Below, one piece after another: positions 43,888-52,379 of a DNA stretch of 64,000 nucleotides. The number at the start of each line of letters is the position of its first letter. Position 1 is the first letter of the stretch. A program made the position numbers and the translations under genes. This stretch comes from Maricaulis parjimensis (lineage in GTDB: Bacteria > Pseudomonadota > Alphaproteobacteria > Caulobacterales > Maricaulaceae): positions 366,354-430,353 of the forward strand of contig NZ_JADOTT010000002.1 in assembly GCF_016817355.1 (NCBI RefSeq), written 5' to 3'. The notes beneath the pieces are model-generated. The model made no database searches. It was given only the letters and a program-made list of their open reading frames with translations, and was not told the DNA's origin.

Positions 43888-44718
43888 TCAGCCCTTTTTC
43901 GCGATATTGACGCGGTGCGGGTAGGGAATGGAAATGCCGTTCTTGTCGAAGGCTTCCTTGACGTTCTTCAAACCGTCAAAACGCACACCCCAATAATCGG
44001 CGGTGTTGACCCAGACGCGGGCGGCGAGGTCGACCGAGGACTCGCCATGGGCGGTCACGGCGAGGAAAATGTCCGGGTCGCGGTGCACGCGCTCGTCGGC
44101 CATCAGGGTTTCCTTGATCACCGCCATCGCCTTGTCGATATCGTCGCCATAATCGATGGAGAAACCGAAATCGACACGACGCGTCGGGTTGGCGCTGTAA
44201 TTGGTGATCACATCACCCCAGGCCTGGCCGTTGGGAATGATGATCTTCTTGTTGTCGCCCGTCGCCATGATGGTGGTGAACAGGTTCACATCCTTCACCG
44301 TGCCGGCGACACCGGCCACTTCCACCCAGTCGCCAATGGCATAGGGACGGAAGGCGATGATCATCACGCCGGCCGCGATGTTCGAAAGCGTGCCCTGCAG
44401 GGCAAAGCCGATGGCCAGGGTGATGGCACCGAGTGCGGCGACCATGCTGGTCGTCTCCACGCCGAACTTGCCCAGAACGGCGATGATCACCACGGCGATC
44501 ACGGCATAATAGACGATGGAGGCAAAGAAATTGCCCAGCGTGTCGTCGAGGCGTTCCGAGCTGGCCGCCATTTTGCGGACGCCGCTGCGCGCCCAGCCGG
44601 CGACAATAAAGCCGACGATCAGGATCAGGGCGGCCAGGATCAGATTGGTCCCGGCGGCAATGCCGCGTTCGGCCAGGACGGCCATGGTTTCCGGATTGAG
44701 GAATTCCTCGAGATTCAT
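43888..44718 (-). CDS. Small-conductance mechanosensitive channel (MscS family)
   Basis: 276 residues, three N-terminal TM helices. The pore helix region includes TSMVAALGAITLAIGFALQGTLSNIAAGVMII, followed by the beta domain GDWVEVAGVAGTVKDVNLFTT and NGQAWGDVI. Protects against hypo-osmotic shock. Length and topology match E. coli MscS. Confidence 0.95.
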   Translation of the reverse strand: MNLEEFLNPETMAVLAERGIAAGTNLILAALILIVGFIVAGWARSGVRKMAASSERLDDTLGNFFASIVYYAVIAVVIIAVLGKFGVETTSMVAALGAITLAIGFALQGTLSNIAAGVMIIAFRPYAIGDWVEVAGVAGTVKDVNLFTTIMATGDNKKIIIPNGQAWGDVITNYSANPTRRVDFGFSIDYGDDIDKAMAVIKETLMADERVHRDPDIFLAVTAHGESSVDLAARVWVNTADYWGVRFDGLKNVKEAFDKNGISIPYPHRVNIAKKG

Positions 44719-44781
44719 CGCACATGCCCCTCTGCAAGCGTTTCAATCGCTACTAGCACCCTTCCCCTGTTGGGGGAATGC

Positions 44782-45513
44782 TTATGTGGCGGGCTCGGGA
44801 ACACGATCCGTCGTATCGCGGACAATGGTGATTTTCTGCCAGATTTTCGCGGACATGTTGGCTGTCAGGCTTTCAATGTCATTGACCGAGGCGATCACGA
44901 CCGGGTCGCGTGAATTCTGGGCATAAAGAGCCGCAATCTTGCCCGCCATGGAGAGGGCCTCGGCGCAATAATCCAGATAGCGGGTCAGATCGAAATCACT
45001 CATCGCCCGGCGCGGCGAAGCCTTGGTCTGCGGGCCGAGACGCAGAAGGGCGATCGGGTCCTTGGTCAGCTGGTGCATGTCGATCACGTGGGCGATCGAG
45101 CGCAATTCGTGCAGATCATCCAACGCCAGGGAGCGTTTCAGCCTTTCCTCGACGCGCGTCAGCGTGAAGATCGCGACGGCTGTCAGGATTACGATATTGA
45201 GCCCGGCCTCCACGCCTTCGAACACGGTATAGATATCCGCCTGTGTGCCGTCGACATCGACCCAGTTGAAGAAACCGCGGCCAACAAGCACCAGGGCGGT
45301 TACGGACAGAAGCACGGCGAGGATCGTGCCGGCGCGAAGCAGAAAATAGGGACGGGCGAGACGTTCGCTTCGGCGGCGGTCACGCTTGCCCAGCTCGATG
45401 AGCTCGAGAATGACATTGTTCAGGCTGGCATCCGGGAAGCGTTCTCGAACGCGGGCGGCCAGCCTCTCCAGTGTGTCGACGATATGGTTCGAGTCCAGTG
45501 AGCTGAATGGCAA
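44782..45513 (-). CDS. Two-TM membrane protein, function unknown
   Basis: Not recognised. 243 residues: a soluble helical N-terminus (NHIVDTLERLAARVRERFPDA), two TM helices (about 70-92 and 117-137: AGTILAVLLSVTALVLVG and GLNIVILTAVAIFTL), then a helical cytoplasmic domain. TTG 45513 is selected because AGGGGGG lies about 6 nt upstream; the longer frame starts with a Pro-rich non-conserved stretch. Confidence 0.75.
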   Translation of the reverse strand: MPFSSLDSNHIVDTLERLAARVRERFPDASLNNVILELIELGKRDRRRSERLARPYFLLRAGTILAVLLSVTALVLVGRGFFNWVDVDGTQADIYTVFEGVEAGLNIVILTAVAIFTLTRVEERLKRSLALDDLHELRSIAHVIDMHQLTKDPIALLRLGPQTKASPRRAMSDFDLTRYLDYCAEALSMAGKIAALYAQNSRDPVVIASVNDIESLTANMSAKIWQKITIVRDTTDRVPEPAT

Positions 45514-45583
45514 ATAATCCCCCCTTGCCGATTGGTCCGTGTGTCTGTCTGCCGGCCCGAACGGGACAGGCCTAAAAGCGTGT

Positions 45584-46540
45584 TCAGCTCGTGGCGGCGG
45601 TGGTCGCCGCAACGCTGGCTGAGGTGGCGGCCACAATCATCGCGGCCTGGGCTGCCAGGATGGCCGCGAGATCCCGGGCTGCATCGATGGGCTGGACATC
45701 GCCCTGGCCAGCCAGCGTCAGGCGCAGCGCCAGTTTGGCGGCGACATCGCTGGAGACGCGCAGGGATTTGTCGGCCTTGATGGCCTGATAGGTCTGCACG
45801 AGCTGGGTGCCGATTTCCTTGCCCCGGCCGTGCGCGGCCGCGACGGCCATGCCGGTCTTGCCGATCCCGCTGCGCAGTGCGCCATGGCGGCGCAGGCCCG
45901 CATTCAGAGCGGCCCAGGCGGGGCCGATGGCCCGCGCATCATATTGCTGGAAGGCAATCTCGCAGGCGGCGGCCTCGGCGGCAGCCTTGGGAATGCCGGC
46001 ATCGCGGAGATCCTGGCGGGCGCGGTTCAGATGACCCAGCGCTTCTTCCGGTGTTTCGCCCAGCCCGGCGAAGATGGCGGCGACGACTTCCTCCCGGCCG
46101 GCATCGCGCCGCCACCACGGGGCGGCGATGGCCTCCAGGATGTCGTAGAAACTGTCGGCCTGGTGGCCTTGCCCGCCCGAGGACACCAGCGCCAGGGCGG
46201 CGCAGGCACCATTATGGGTGAGCCGGCGCCCACCCCGCGCCTTGCGGCAGTCCTCCAGCGCCGTTCGGGCGGCAAAGAAATGGTCCGAGGTGCGGCCACT
46301 GGCGGCCAAGGCGGCCGCGAAAACCAGGCGCATCGACTTGGTGGGGCTGGCCCACATGCCCAAGCCTTCATTCAACTGGTCACGGAGCTGGATCGTGCGT
46401 TCTGCCTGCAGGACGGGGTCCTGTGTCGATGACAGGCTCGCCAGGGCTGCGAAATGCGCATACAGCTTCCCGCCGCGTGCGGCACGGTCGACAAAGGCGG
46501 CATCCAGCGCCTTGTACCGGTCAAAAACGGTCCCTGGCAT
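45584..46540 (-). CDS. Helical cytoplasmic protein, function unknown
   Basis: Not recognised. About 318 residues, no signal or TM, rich in Ala helices. Segments such as QLNEGLGMWASPTKSMRLVFAAALAA and FFAARTALEDCRKARGG suggest a repeat-like alpha fold. ATG 46540 is preceded by GAGG at about 9 nt. The C-terminus is a low-complexity Ala/Thr/Ser run. Divergent from the Lhr-type helicase with 146 nt between. Confidence 0.7.
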   Translation of the reverse strand: MPGTVFDRYKALDAAFVDRAARGGKLYAHFAALASLSSTQDPVLQAERTIQLRDQLNEGLGMWASPTKSMRLVFAAALAASGRTSDHFFAARTALEDCRKARGGRRLTHNGACAALALVSSGGQGHQADSFYDILEAIAAPWWRRDAGREEVVAAIFAGLGETPEEALGHLNRARQDLRDAGIPKAAAEAAACEIAFQQYDARAIGPAWAALNAGLRRHGALRSGIGKTGMAVAAAHGRGKEIGTQLVQTYQAIKADKSLRVSSDVAAKLALRLTLAGQGDVQPIDAARDLAAILAAQAAMIVAATSASVAATTAATS

Positions 46541-46686
46541 TTCACTTTCCCTCGCAACTCTACTCATTGCCCGCAAGCATGGCGAAATCGGGGCGGACAG
46601 GGCAGGGGGACGCTTTTGCGGATTGTCCCCTGCTTTTGCTGTCGGGTCTCTCGCCCCGCCAGCATCGGCGGACTAGTCTTTCCCGC

Positions 46687-49167
46687 ATGCCGGACACGCA
46701 GCCCCCTTCTCTCCTGCCGTCGCGTTTTGCCGATTGGTTCGCCAGCCGGGGCTGGGCCGCGCGCCCGCACCAGCTGGAGATGATCGAGGCCGCGCAGGCC
46801 GGCGAGGATGCGCTGCTGATCGCGCCCACCGGCGGCGGCAAGACGCTGGGGGGATTCCTGCCCAGCCTGATCGAACTGGCAGAGACCGTCGCCGCGAACC
46901 CGCGCCCCGACCGGCCGCATGCCCTGCACACGCTCTACATTTCTCCGCTCAAAGCCCTGTCGGTTGATGTGGCCCGCAATCTGATGACGCCGGTCAGCGA
47001 GATGGGGTTGGATCTGCGCATCGAGACACGCACGGGGGACACCTCCCAGTCCAAGCGTCAGCGCCAGCGCGCGCAGCCGCCGGACATTCTGCTGACCACG
47101 CCGGAGCAGCTGGCCCTCTTCTGTGCGACGGCGAATGCTGAGGCCTTCTTCCGCGATCTCCGCCGGATCGTGATCGATGAAGTCCATGCCATCGCGCCGC
47201 AAAAACGGGGGGATTTGCTGGCGCTGGGACTGGCGGCCATTACCCGCTGGGCGCCGGATGCCCGCCGTGCCGGCCTGTCGGCAACGGTGGCCGATGAGGG
47301 CGGGCTGGCCCGCTGGTTGACGGCACAGTCGCCCGATACCTCGCGCTTTGCCCGCATTGTCCGCGGTGCGCCGGGGGCTCGGCCCCGGGTCGACATTCTC
47401 GATCCGGACACGCGCATACCCTGGGCGGGACATTCCGGCCGTCACGCCATTGCGGATGTCTATGAGCGGATCAAGGCGTCGAAAATGGCGCTGGTCTTCG
47501 TCAATACGCGCTCCCAGGCCGAGATGACCTTCCAGGAACTCTGGAACATCAATGACGAAAACCTGCCCATCGCCCTGCATCATGGTTCGCTGGCGCCGGA
47601 GCAGCGGCGCAAGGTCGAGGCGGCAATGGCGGCGGGCAAGCTGAAAGCCGTTGTGTGTACCTCCACGCTCGATCTCGGCATTGACTGGGGGGATGTCGAT
47701 CTCGTCGTCCAGATGGGTGCGCCGAAAGGCTCCTCCCGCCTGATCCAGCGTCTGGGCCGCTCCAACCACCAGCTCGACAGTCCCTCGCGTGCCCTGCTGG
47801 CGCCGACCAACCGGTTTGAGCATCTGGAATGCCAAGCCGCTCGGGAGGCGGTGGCCGCCAATGCGCTGGACGGAGAGCCACTCAAGGCCGGCGCTCTGGA
47901 TGTTCTGGCCCAGCACATCATGGGGCGGGGCTGTGGCGAAGCTTTCAATGCCGACGCCCTGTTCGACGAGATCCGCACGGCCTCGCCCTATGCGGAGCTG
48001 GACCGGGAAACCTATGACAAGGTCCTCGATTTCACGGCGACCGGCGGGTACGCGCTGGCGACCTATGACCGTTTTCGCCGTCTGATCAAACGTCGCGACG
48101 GGTTGTGGACGGCTCGCACGCCGCAGATCGCCCAGCGTCACCGGCTCAATGTCGGCACGATCGTGGAATCGCCGATGCTGGACGTCGTGGTCTCATCGCG
48201 CGGGCGGGGCGGGCACCGGCTTGGCCAGATCGAGGAATGGTTTGTCGACCAGCTGGCACCGGGCGACACCTTCCTGTTTGCCGGACAGGTCCTGCGGTTC
48301 GAGGGGATCGAGGAGATGGCGGTCCGTGTGACCCGCTCCACCGATACCGAACCGCGCATCCCGACCTATAATGGCGGCAAGTTTCCGCTCTCCACCTATC
48401 TGGCGGCGCGCGTTCGTGACCTGGTTCAGGATCCCTCCGGCTGGGACCAATTGCCCAGCCAGGTCCGCGACTGGTTGGACTTGCAGCAAAAGCGTTCCCG
48501 CCTGCCGCGCGCCAAGGGGCTTCTGGTGGAAACATTCCCGCGGTCGGCGCGCTTCTACCTGGTCTGCTACCCGTTCGAGGGGCGGCTCGCCCACCAGACG
48601 CTGGGCATGCTGCTGACCCGGCGGCTGGAGCGGATGCGCATGCGGCCCATGGGCTTTGTCGCCAATGAATACGCGCTCTCGGTCTGGGGGCTGCGCGATC
48701 TGTCCGGCTTGGACTTTGACGCCCTGTTTGACGAAGACATGATGGGGGATGATCTGGATGCCTGGCTGGCCGAGAGCCAGCTGATGATGCGGACTTTCCG
48801 CAATTGCGCCGTCATTGCCGGCCTGATCGAGCGCCGCTTTCCCGGCCATGAGAAGACGGGCCGCCAGGTCACCATGTCCACCGATCTCATCTATAATGTC
48901 CTGCGTGAACATGAGCCGGACCATGTTCTCTTGAAGGCCGCTTGGGCCGATGCCGGCAGCGGCCTGCTGGACATCCACCGGCTCGGCACGGCGCTGTCCC
49001 GGATCAAGGGGCAGATCGAGCATGTCGATCTGGACCGGATCTCCCCACTCGCCGTGCCCGTCATGCTGGAGATCGGCAAGGAACCCGTTTATGGCGAAGG
49101 CCATGAGAGCATCCTGGAAGACGTCTCGTCCGAGGATCTGATTGCGGAGGCCATGCGGCTTGACTGA
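46687..49167 (+). CDS. Ligase-associated DNA damage response DEXH-box helicase (Lhr-like)
   Basis: Superfamily 2 helicase, 826 residues, the size of the ligase-associated Lhr group. Walker A APTGGGKTLGGF (about 45), DEVH in VIDEVHAIAP, SAT motif GLSATVADEGG, motif VI QRLGRSNHQ, then the Lhr winged-helix and C-terminal domains. In other bacteria it is encoded with an ATP-dependent DNA ligase, a nuclease and PdeM. Here only PdeM is adjacent. ATG 46687 is where homology begins; the SD is weak. Confidence 0.92.
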   Translation: MPDTQPPSLLPSRFADWFASRGWAARPHQLEMIEAAQAGEDALLIAPTGGGKTLGGFLPSLIELAETVAANPRPDRPHALHTLYISPLKALSVDVARNLMTPVSEMGLDLRIETRTGDTSQSKRQRQRAQPPDILLTTPEQLALFCATANAEAFFRDLRRIVIDEVHAIAPQKRGDLLALGLAAITRWAPDARRAGLSATVADEGGLARWLTAQSPDTSRFARIVRGAPGARPRVDILDPDTRIPWAGHSGRHAIADVYERIKASKMALVFVNTRSQAEMTFQELWNINDENLPIALHHGSLAPEQRRKVEAAMAAGKLKAVVCTSTLDLGIDWGDVDLVVQMGAPKGSSRLIQRLGRSNHQLDSPSRALLAPTNRFEHLECQAAREAVAANALDGEPLKAGALDVLAQHIMGRGCGEAFNADALFDEIRTASPYAELDRETYDKVLDFTATGGYALATYDRFRRLIKRRDGLWTARTPQIAQRHRLNVGTIVESPMLDVVVSSRGRGGHRLGQIEEWFVDQLAPGDTFLFAGQVLRFEGIEEMAVRVTRSTDTEPRIPTYNGGKFPLSTYLAARVRDLVQDPSGWDQLPSQVRDWLDLQQKRSRLPRAKGLLVETFPRSARFYLVCYPFEGRLAHQTLGMLLTRRLERMRMRPMGFVANEYALSVWGLRDLSGLDFDALFDEDMMGDDLDAWLAESQLMMRTFRNCAVIAGLIERRFPGHEKTGRQVTMSTDLIYNVLREHEPDHVLLKAAWADAGSGLLDIHRLGTALSRIKGQIEHVDLDRISPLAVPVMLEIGKEPVYGEGHESILEDVSSEDLIAEAMRLD

Positions 49168-49870
49168 CACCGTCCAGCTCCAGGCGATATGCCGTTTTCG
49201 CGTCCATGAAACACTGGTCCTGGCGGATCCGGACGGCGTTCTGGTCGTGCCGGAAGTGGGTCTCCTGGTCGTGTCCGACCTCCATTTCGAGAAGGGTTCC
49301 TCCTTCGCCGTGGGTGGCCAGATGCTGCCACCCTATGACACGCGCACGACACTGCGCCGGCTCGCCGAGGCGATAGAGCGGCACCAGCCCCGAACCGTGA
49401 TAGCACTGGGGGACAGTTTCCACGACACACGCGCCGATCAGCGCATGCATGACGAGGATGCGGCCACGCTCTGCGCCCTGGTGAACCGGCTGGAACGCTG
49501 GATCTGGATCGAGGGCAATCACGATCCGGCACCGCCGCCGCAATTCGGCGGAGAGGTGACGGATGAGATCGAGCTGGCCGGCCTGGTCTTCCGCCATGAG
49601 CCCACCGAGGGAGCGGCCCCCGGCGAGGTGGCGGGCCACCTCCATCCCTGCGCCAAGGTCCGCCGCAAGGGGCGCAGCGTCCGCAATCGCTGTTTCGCGA
49701 CGGACGGAACGCGTCTCATCCTGCCGGCCTTCGGCGCCTATACCGGCGGTTTGAATGTCTGTGATGACGCCTTCACGCGCTGTTTCGGTGGCACGCCGGA
49801 CGCCATGATCATGGGCCGGGACCGGGTTTGGCCCGTTGCCGCGAAGGCCTGCGTCCCGGACCGCTATTAG
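49160..49870 (+). CDS. pdeM: Ligase-associated DNA damage response endonuclease PdeM
   Basis: Metallophosphoesterase of 236 residues. The metal motifs are SDLHFEKGSSFA, LGDSFHD, EGNHDP and GHLHP. It works with the adjacent Lhr-type helicase in a repair set of unproven detail. TTG 49160 follows GGAGG by 9 nt and overlaps the helicase stop by 8 nt, indicating coupled translation. The stop overlaps that of the convergent DUF3429 gene. Confidence 0.9.
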   Translation: MTDTVQLQAICRFRVHETLVLADPDGVLVVPEVGLLVVSDLHFEKGSSFAVGGQMLPPYDTRTTLRRLAEAIERHQPRTVIALGDSFHDTRADQRMHDEDAATLCALVNRLERWIWIEGNHDPAPPPQFGGEVTDEIELAGLVFRHEPTEGAAPGEVAGHLHPCAKVRRKGRSVRNRCFATDGTRLILPAFGAYTGGLNVCDDAFTRCFGGTPDAMIMGRDRVWPVAAKACVPDRY

Positions 49871-50337
49871 AGCAGGGCGAGGCCGAGACAGGCCAATCCG
49901 GCCAGAATGGCGCCCGCACTCAGCACCAGCCTCAGCCGCCCATACCAGTCCGGCAATTCACCGCACCGCATGGCTTGTCGATCCCAGAACAGGTGCGCGC
50001 ACAGGCCCAATATGATCAGTGCGATCCCGGCCGGCGCGCCCAGCGCCCAGTGAAGGCCGATGGCGGCCAGTCCCAGACAGGTCGGCAGAAGCGCCAGCCC
50101 CCAGGTGGCCGTCTCGTTGTCCGGTGCCAGGGCCCGCCCCCATCGCGCCCCGCCCAGAAAGGAGAGGATCAGGGCACCATAGAGTGTGAAAAGCGCGAAT
50201 TCGGCGGCGGGGCTGCGGCCAGTGAAACGGGCCTCAATGGCAAGCGCCACGGGCAGCCAGAAGGGTATCCAGCCGGCCAGTCCGCCCCAGAGGGCGCGGG
50301 CGGGAATGGGAGTGTGTCCGGTCATGCCGGCAGACAT
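49867..50337 (-). CDS. DUF3429 membrane protein
   Basis: 156 residues with five TM helices and the family segments GGLAGWIPFWLPVA, YGALILSFLGGARWG and LCAHLFWDRQAM. Function unknown. ATG 50337 or 50325 may start it. Confidence 0.88.
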   Translation of the reverse strand: MSAGMTGHTPIPARALWGGLAGWIPFWLPVALAIEARFTGRSPAAEFALFTLYGALILSFLGGARWGRALAPDNETATWGLALLPTCLGLAAIGLHWALGAPAGIALIILGLCAHLFWDRQAMRCGELPDWYGRLRLVLSAGAILAGLACLGLALL

Positions 50338-50367
50338 AGTCCGGCGGCGCGCCCGGGAAAGTGCGGG

Positions 50368-50637
50368 CTATGTTCGGGAGACCGGATTGCGCGAGATCAG
50401 CCCCCATTTGTCCGGATCGGTTTCCTGTGGCCGGGCTTTCAGCTGGACCAGGAGTTTGCGGGTTTCTTCGGGGGTGGCACCAATCCCGCTGGCCAAAGTG
50501 TCCAGCTTGCGCCAGGTGAAACGCTCATCCTCCAGCATGGCCAGCAGGCGTGCCTTCTGGCTCCGCTCCAGCGAACCGGACGAAATCTCGCGCCACCAGC
50601 TCAGTGTGCTGTCGGAGATATCCTTGATCCAACCCAT
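50368..50637 (-). CDS. Small soluble protein, winged-helix-like, unknown
   Basis: 89 residues, not recognised. Helical pattern (SLERSQKARLLAMLEDERFTWRKLDTLASGIGATPEETRKLLVQL, read in parts) recalls a winged-helix or MarR-like DNA-binding core. Followed by a short polar tail. Lies alone between DUF3429 and the TIGR02186 gene. Confidence 0.6.
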   Translation of the reverse strand: MGWIKDISDSTLSWWREISSGSLERSQKARLLAMLEDERFTWRKLDTLASGIGATPEETRKLLVQLKARPQETDPDKWGLISRNPVSRT

Positions 50638-50657
50638 GCGGGCAATTTACCGGGAAA

Positions 50658-51422
50658 TCAGCGCCGGTTGAAGATGGCATCGGCGATATAGCCGGCCAGC
50701 ACGGCCAGCAGGACGCAGAACAGGCCGTAAAGCCAGGGCAGGGTCTGCGCGAAATCATAGATGAAGCGTTCAAGCCCGGCCTTTTCCACCCGCAAGGCAG
50801 CGGACCGGCTGGCGATCACCCGGCCTTCGCGGAAGAGATAGACATCGGCGACATAATCCCCGACCGGCGTCAGGGGCGGCAGGGAAATCGTGGCCCGGAA
50901 CAGACCGCCATCGAGGACTTCGACGCCGCGCTGGGCTTCCGCATAGAGATTCTGGCGCTCCCCCGCCCGGGCGATGGCCTGCAGATAAGGCAGGACGGTT
51001 TCCTGTGACAGTGTGATCTGGCCATTGGAAACCGGCTGGCGGGCAAACAGGGAGGGCAGGCCGATCCGGCCTGCTGCGAGTTCCGCATCGGAGGCAATGT
51101 CCTCGAGCGGCAAAGACGTGGCGATGGCGTAATAGCTGGGCACATCGGCAAACACGACCGGGTCGGAATTGACCCAGACACCGAAATTGCGCTCCTTGCG
51201 CATCACGCGCAGATCATATTCCGGACCCCGCAGCACGACGACGATCTCGTCCTGGATGGTCAGGCCGCGCGTCGCGCCATAGAGAACCAGTTCCTGGCCG
51301 ACGAAATCCTCGCGGATTTCCACGGTCTCATGGGTCAGCGCGGCGACAATGCTCGGCGCCTCGGTCTGGATAAGGGGCTGCTGACCCTGCAGGGCCATGG
51401 CGAGCAGAATGGCGGAGATCAT
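50658..51422 (-). CDS. TIGR02186-family periplasmic protein with C-terminal TM anchor
   Basis: 254 residues: signal sequence (MISAILLAMALQ), a periplasmic domain with IVAALTHETVEIREDFVGQELVLYGA and VVVLRGPEYDLRVMRKERNFGVWVN, and a C-terminal TM helix (LPWLYGLFCVLLAVLAGYIA). These are the marks of the TIGR02186 family, usually encoded next to a TauE-type exporter. Here its start directly follows the TauE stop. Confidence 0.88.
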   Translation of the reverse strand: MISAILLAMALQGQQPLIQTEAPSIVAALTHETVEIREDFVGQELVLYGATRGLTIQDEIVVVLRGPEYDLRVMRKERNFGVWVNSDPVVFADVPSYYAIATSLPLEDIASDAELAAGRIGLPSLFARQPVSNGQITLSQETVLPYLQAIARAGERQNLYAEAQRGVEVLDGGLFRATISLPPLTPVGDYVADVYLFREGRVIASRSAALRVEKAGLERFIYDFAQTLPWLYGLFCVLLAVLAGYIADAIFNRR

Positions 51423-52379
51423 CTAGCTGCCCCCCTGCGGTTCGACCGGGATGACCACGAAGAGATCGGACGGGGTCACCACCAGGTCCAGCCCGATCTT
51501 GAAGCAGACGGCGAGTACCATGAAGGCCAGCAGGGCGCGCAATTCCTCGGCCTTGATGAAACGTCCGGCCTTCGCCCCGAACTGGGCACCGATCACGCCA
51601 CCCACGATCAGGAGGGCCGCCAGAACGATATCCACCGTCTGGTTCTGTCCGGCCTGCAGCACGGTGGTCAGCGCGGTCACGAACAGGATCTGGAAGAGGG
51701 AAGTGCCGACCACGACATTGGTCGGCATGCGCAATATGTAGATCATGGCGGGCACCATGACGAAGCCGCCGCCCACGCCCATGATGGCTGCAAGAATGCC
51801 GACCAGGAAACCGATCGCGATCGGCGGGAAGATCGAGATGTAGAGGCCGGAGGCCGGGAAGCGCATCTTCACCGGCAATTGCTCCACCCAGCTGCGCCGG
51901 CGGCGTTTGGGGGCGGTGCTGGCCCGTCCGGAGCGCGCATTGAGGATGCTGCGCACGCTTTCCAGGAACATCAGTCCGCCGATCACGCCGAGAAAGCCGA
52001 CATAGGACAGGCCGATGAAGAGGTCGATCTGGCCCAGGCTGCGCAGATAGGAGAAGAGCTGCACGCCGAAGAAGGAGCCGACAACACCGCCGGCAAGCAG
52101 GAGGCCGCCCATTTTCAGGTCCAGCGTCTTGCGCTTCCAGTGGGCGAGGGCTCCGGAGAAGGAGGAGGCGACGATCTGCGGGGCCTGGGTCGACACGGCC
52201 ACGGTTGGCGGAATGCCGATGAACATCAGGATCGGCGTCATCAGGAAGCCGCCGCCAACCCCGAACAGGCCGGAGAGGAATCCGATCCCGCCGCCCAATC
52301 CGAGCAATAGGAAGATGTTGACCGAGATTTCCGCGATGGGGAGGTAGATCTGCACCGGCCGATCAGCCCGCCGCGGCAC
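51423..52379 (-). CDS. TauE/SafE-family sulfite or organosulfonate exporter
   Basis: 318-residue membrane protein with about eight TM helices. Repeated family motifs are GFLSGLFGVGGGFLMTPIL (first half) and LVGILAAIMGVGGGFVMVPAM (second half). It exports sulfur anions or related compounds, with a TIGR02186 partner downstream. Start is unclear: GTG 52379 overlaps the podJ-like stop by 17 nt, GTG 52355 would not overlap, and neither has a good SD. Confidence 0.88.
   Translation of the reverse strand: MPRRADRPVQIYLPIAEISVNIFLLLGLGGGIGFLSGLFGVGGGFLMTPILMFIGIPPTVAVSTQAPQIVASSFSGALAHWKRKTLDLKMGGLLLAGGVVGSFFGVQLFSYLRSLGQIDLFIGLSYVGFLGVIGGLMFLESVRSILNARSGRASTAPKRRRRSWVEQLPVKMRFPASGLYISIFPPIAIGFLVGILAAIMGVGGGFVMVPAMIYILRMPTNVVVGTSLFQILFVTALTTVLQAGQNQTVDIVLAALLIVGGVIGAQFGAKAGRFIKAEELRALLAFMVLAVCFKIGLDLVVTPSDLFVVIPVEPQGGS

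Noticed and set aside
44762-44778. TTCCCC/GGGGAA hairpin upstream of mscS as a second copy of the MITE-like repeat
   Set aside because: Only the short C/G core resembles the 142-bp element; the long inverted ends are absent.
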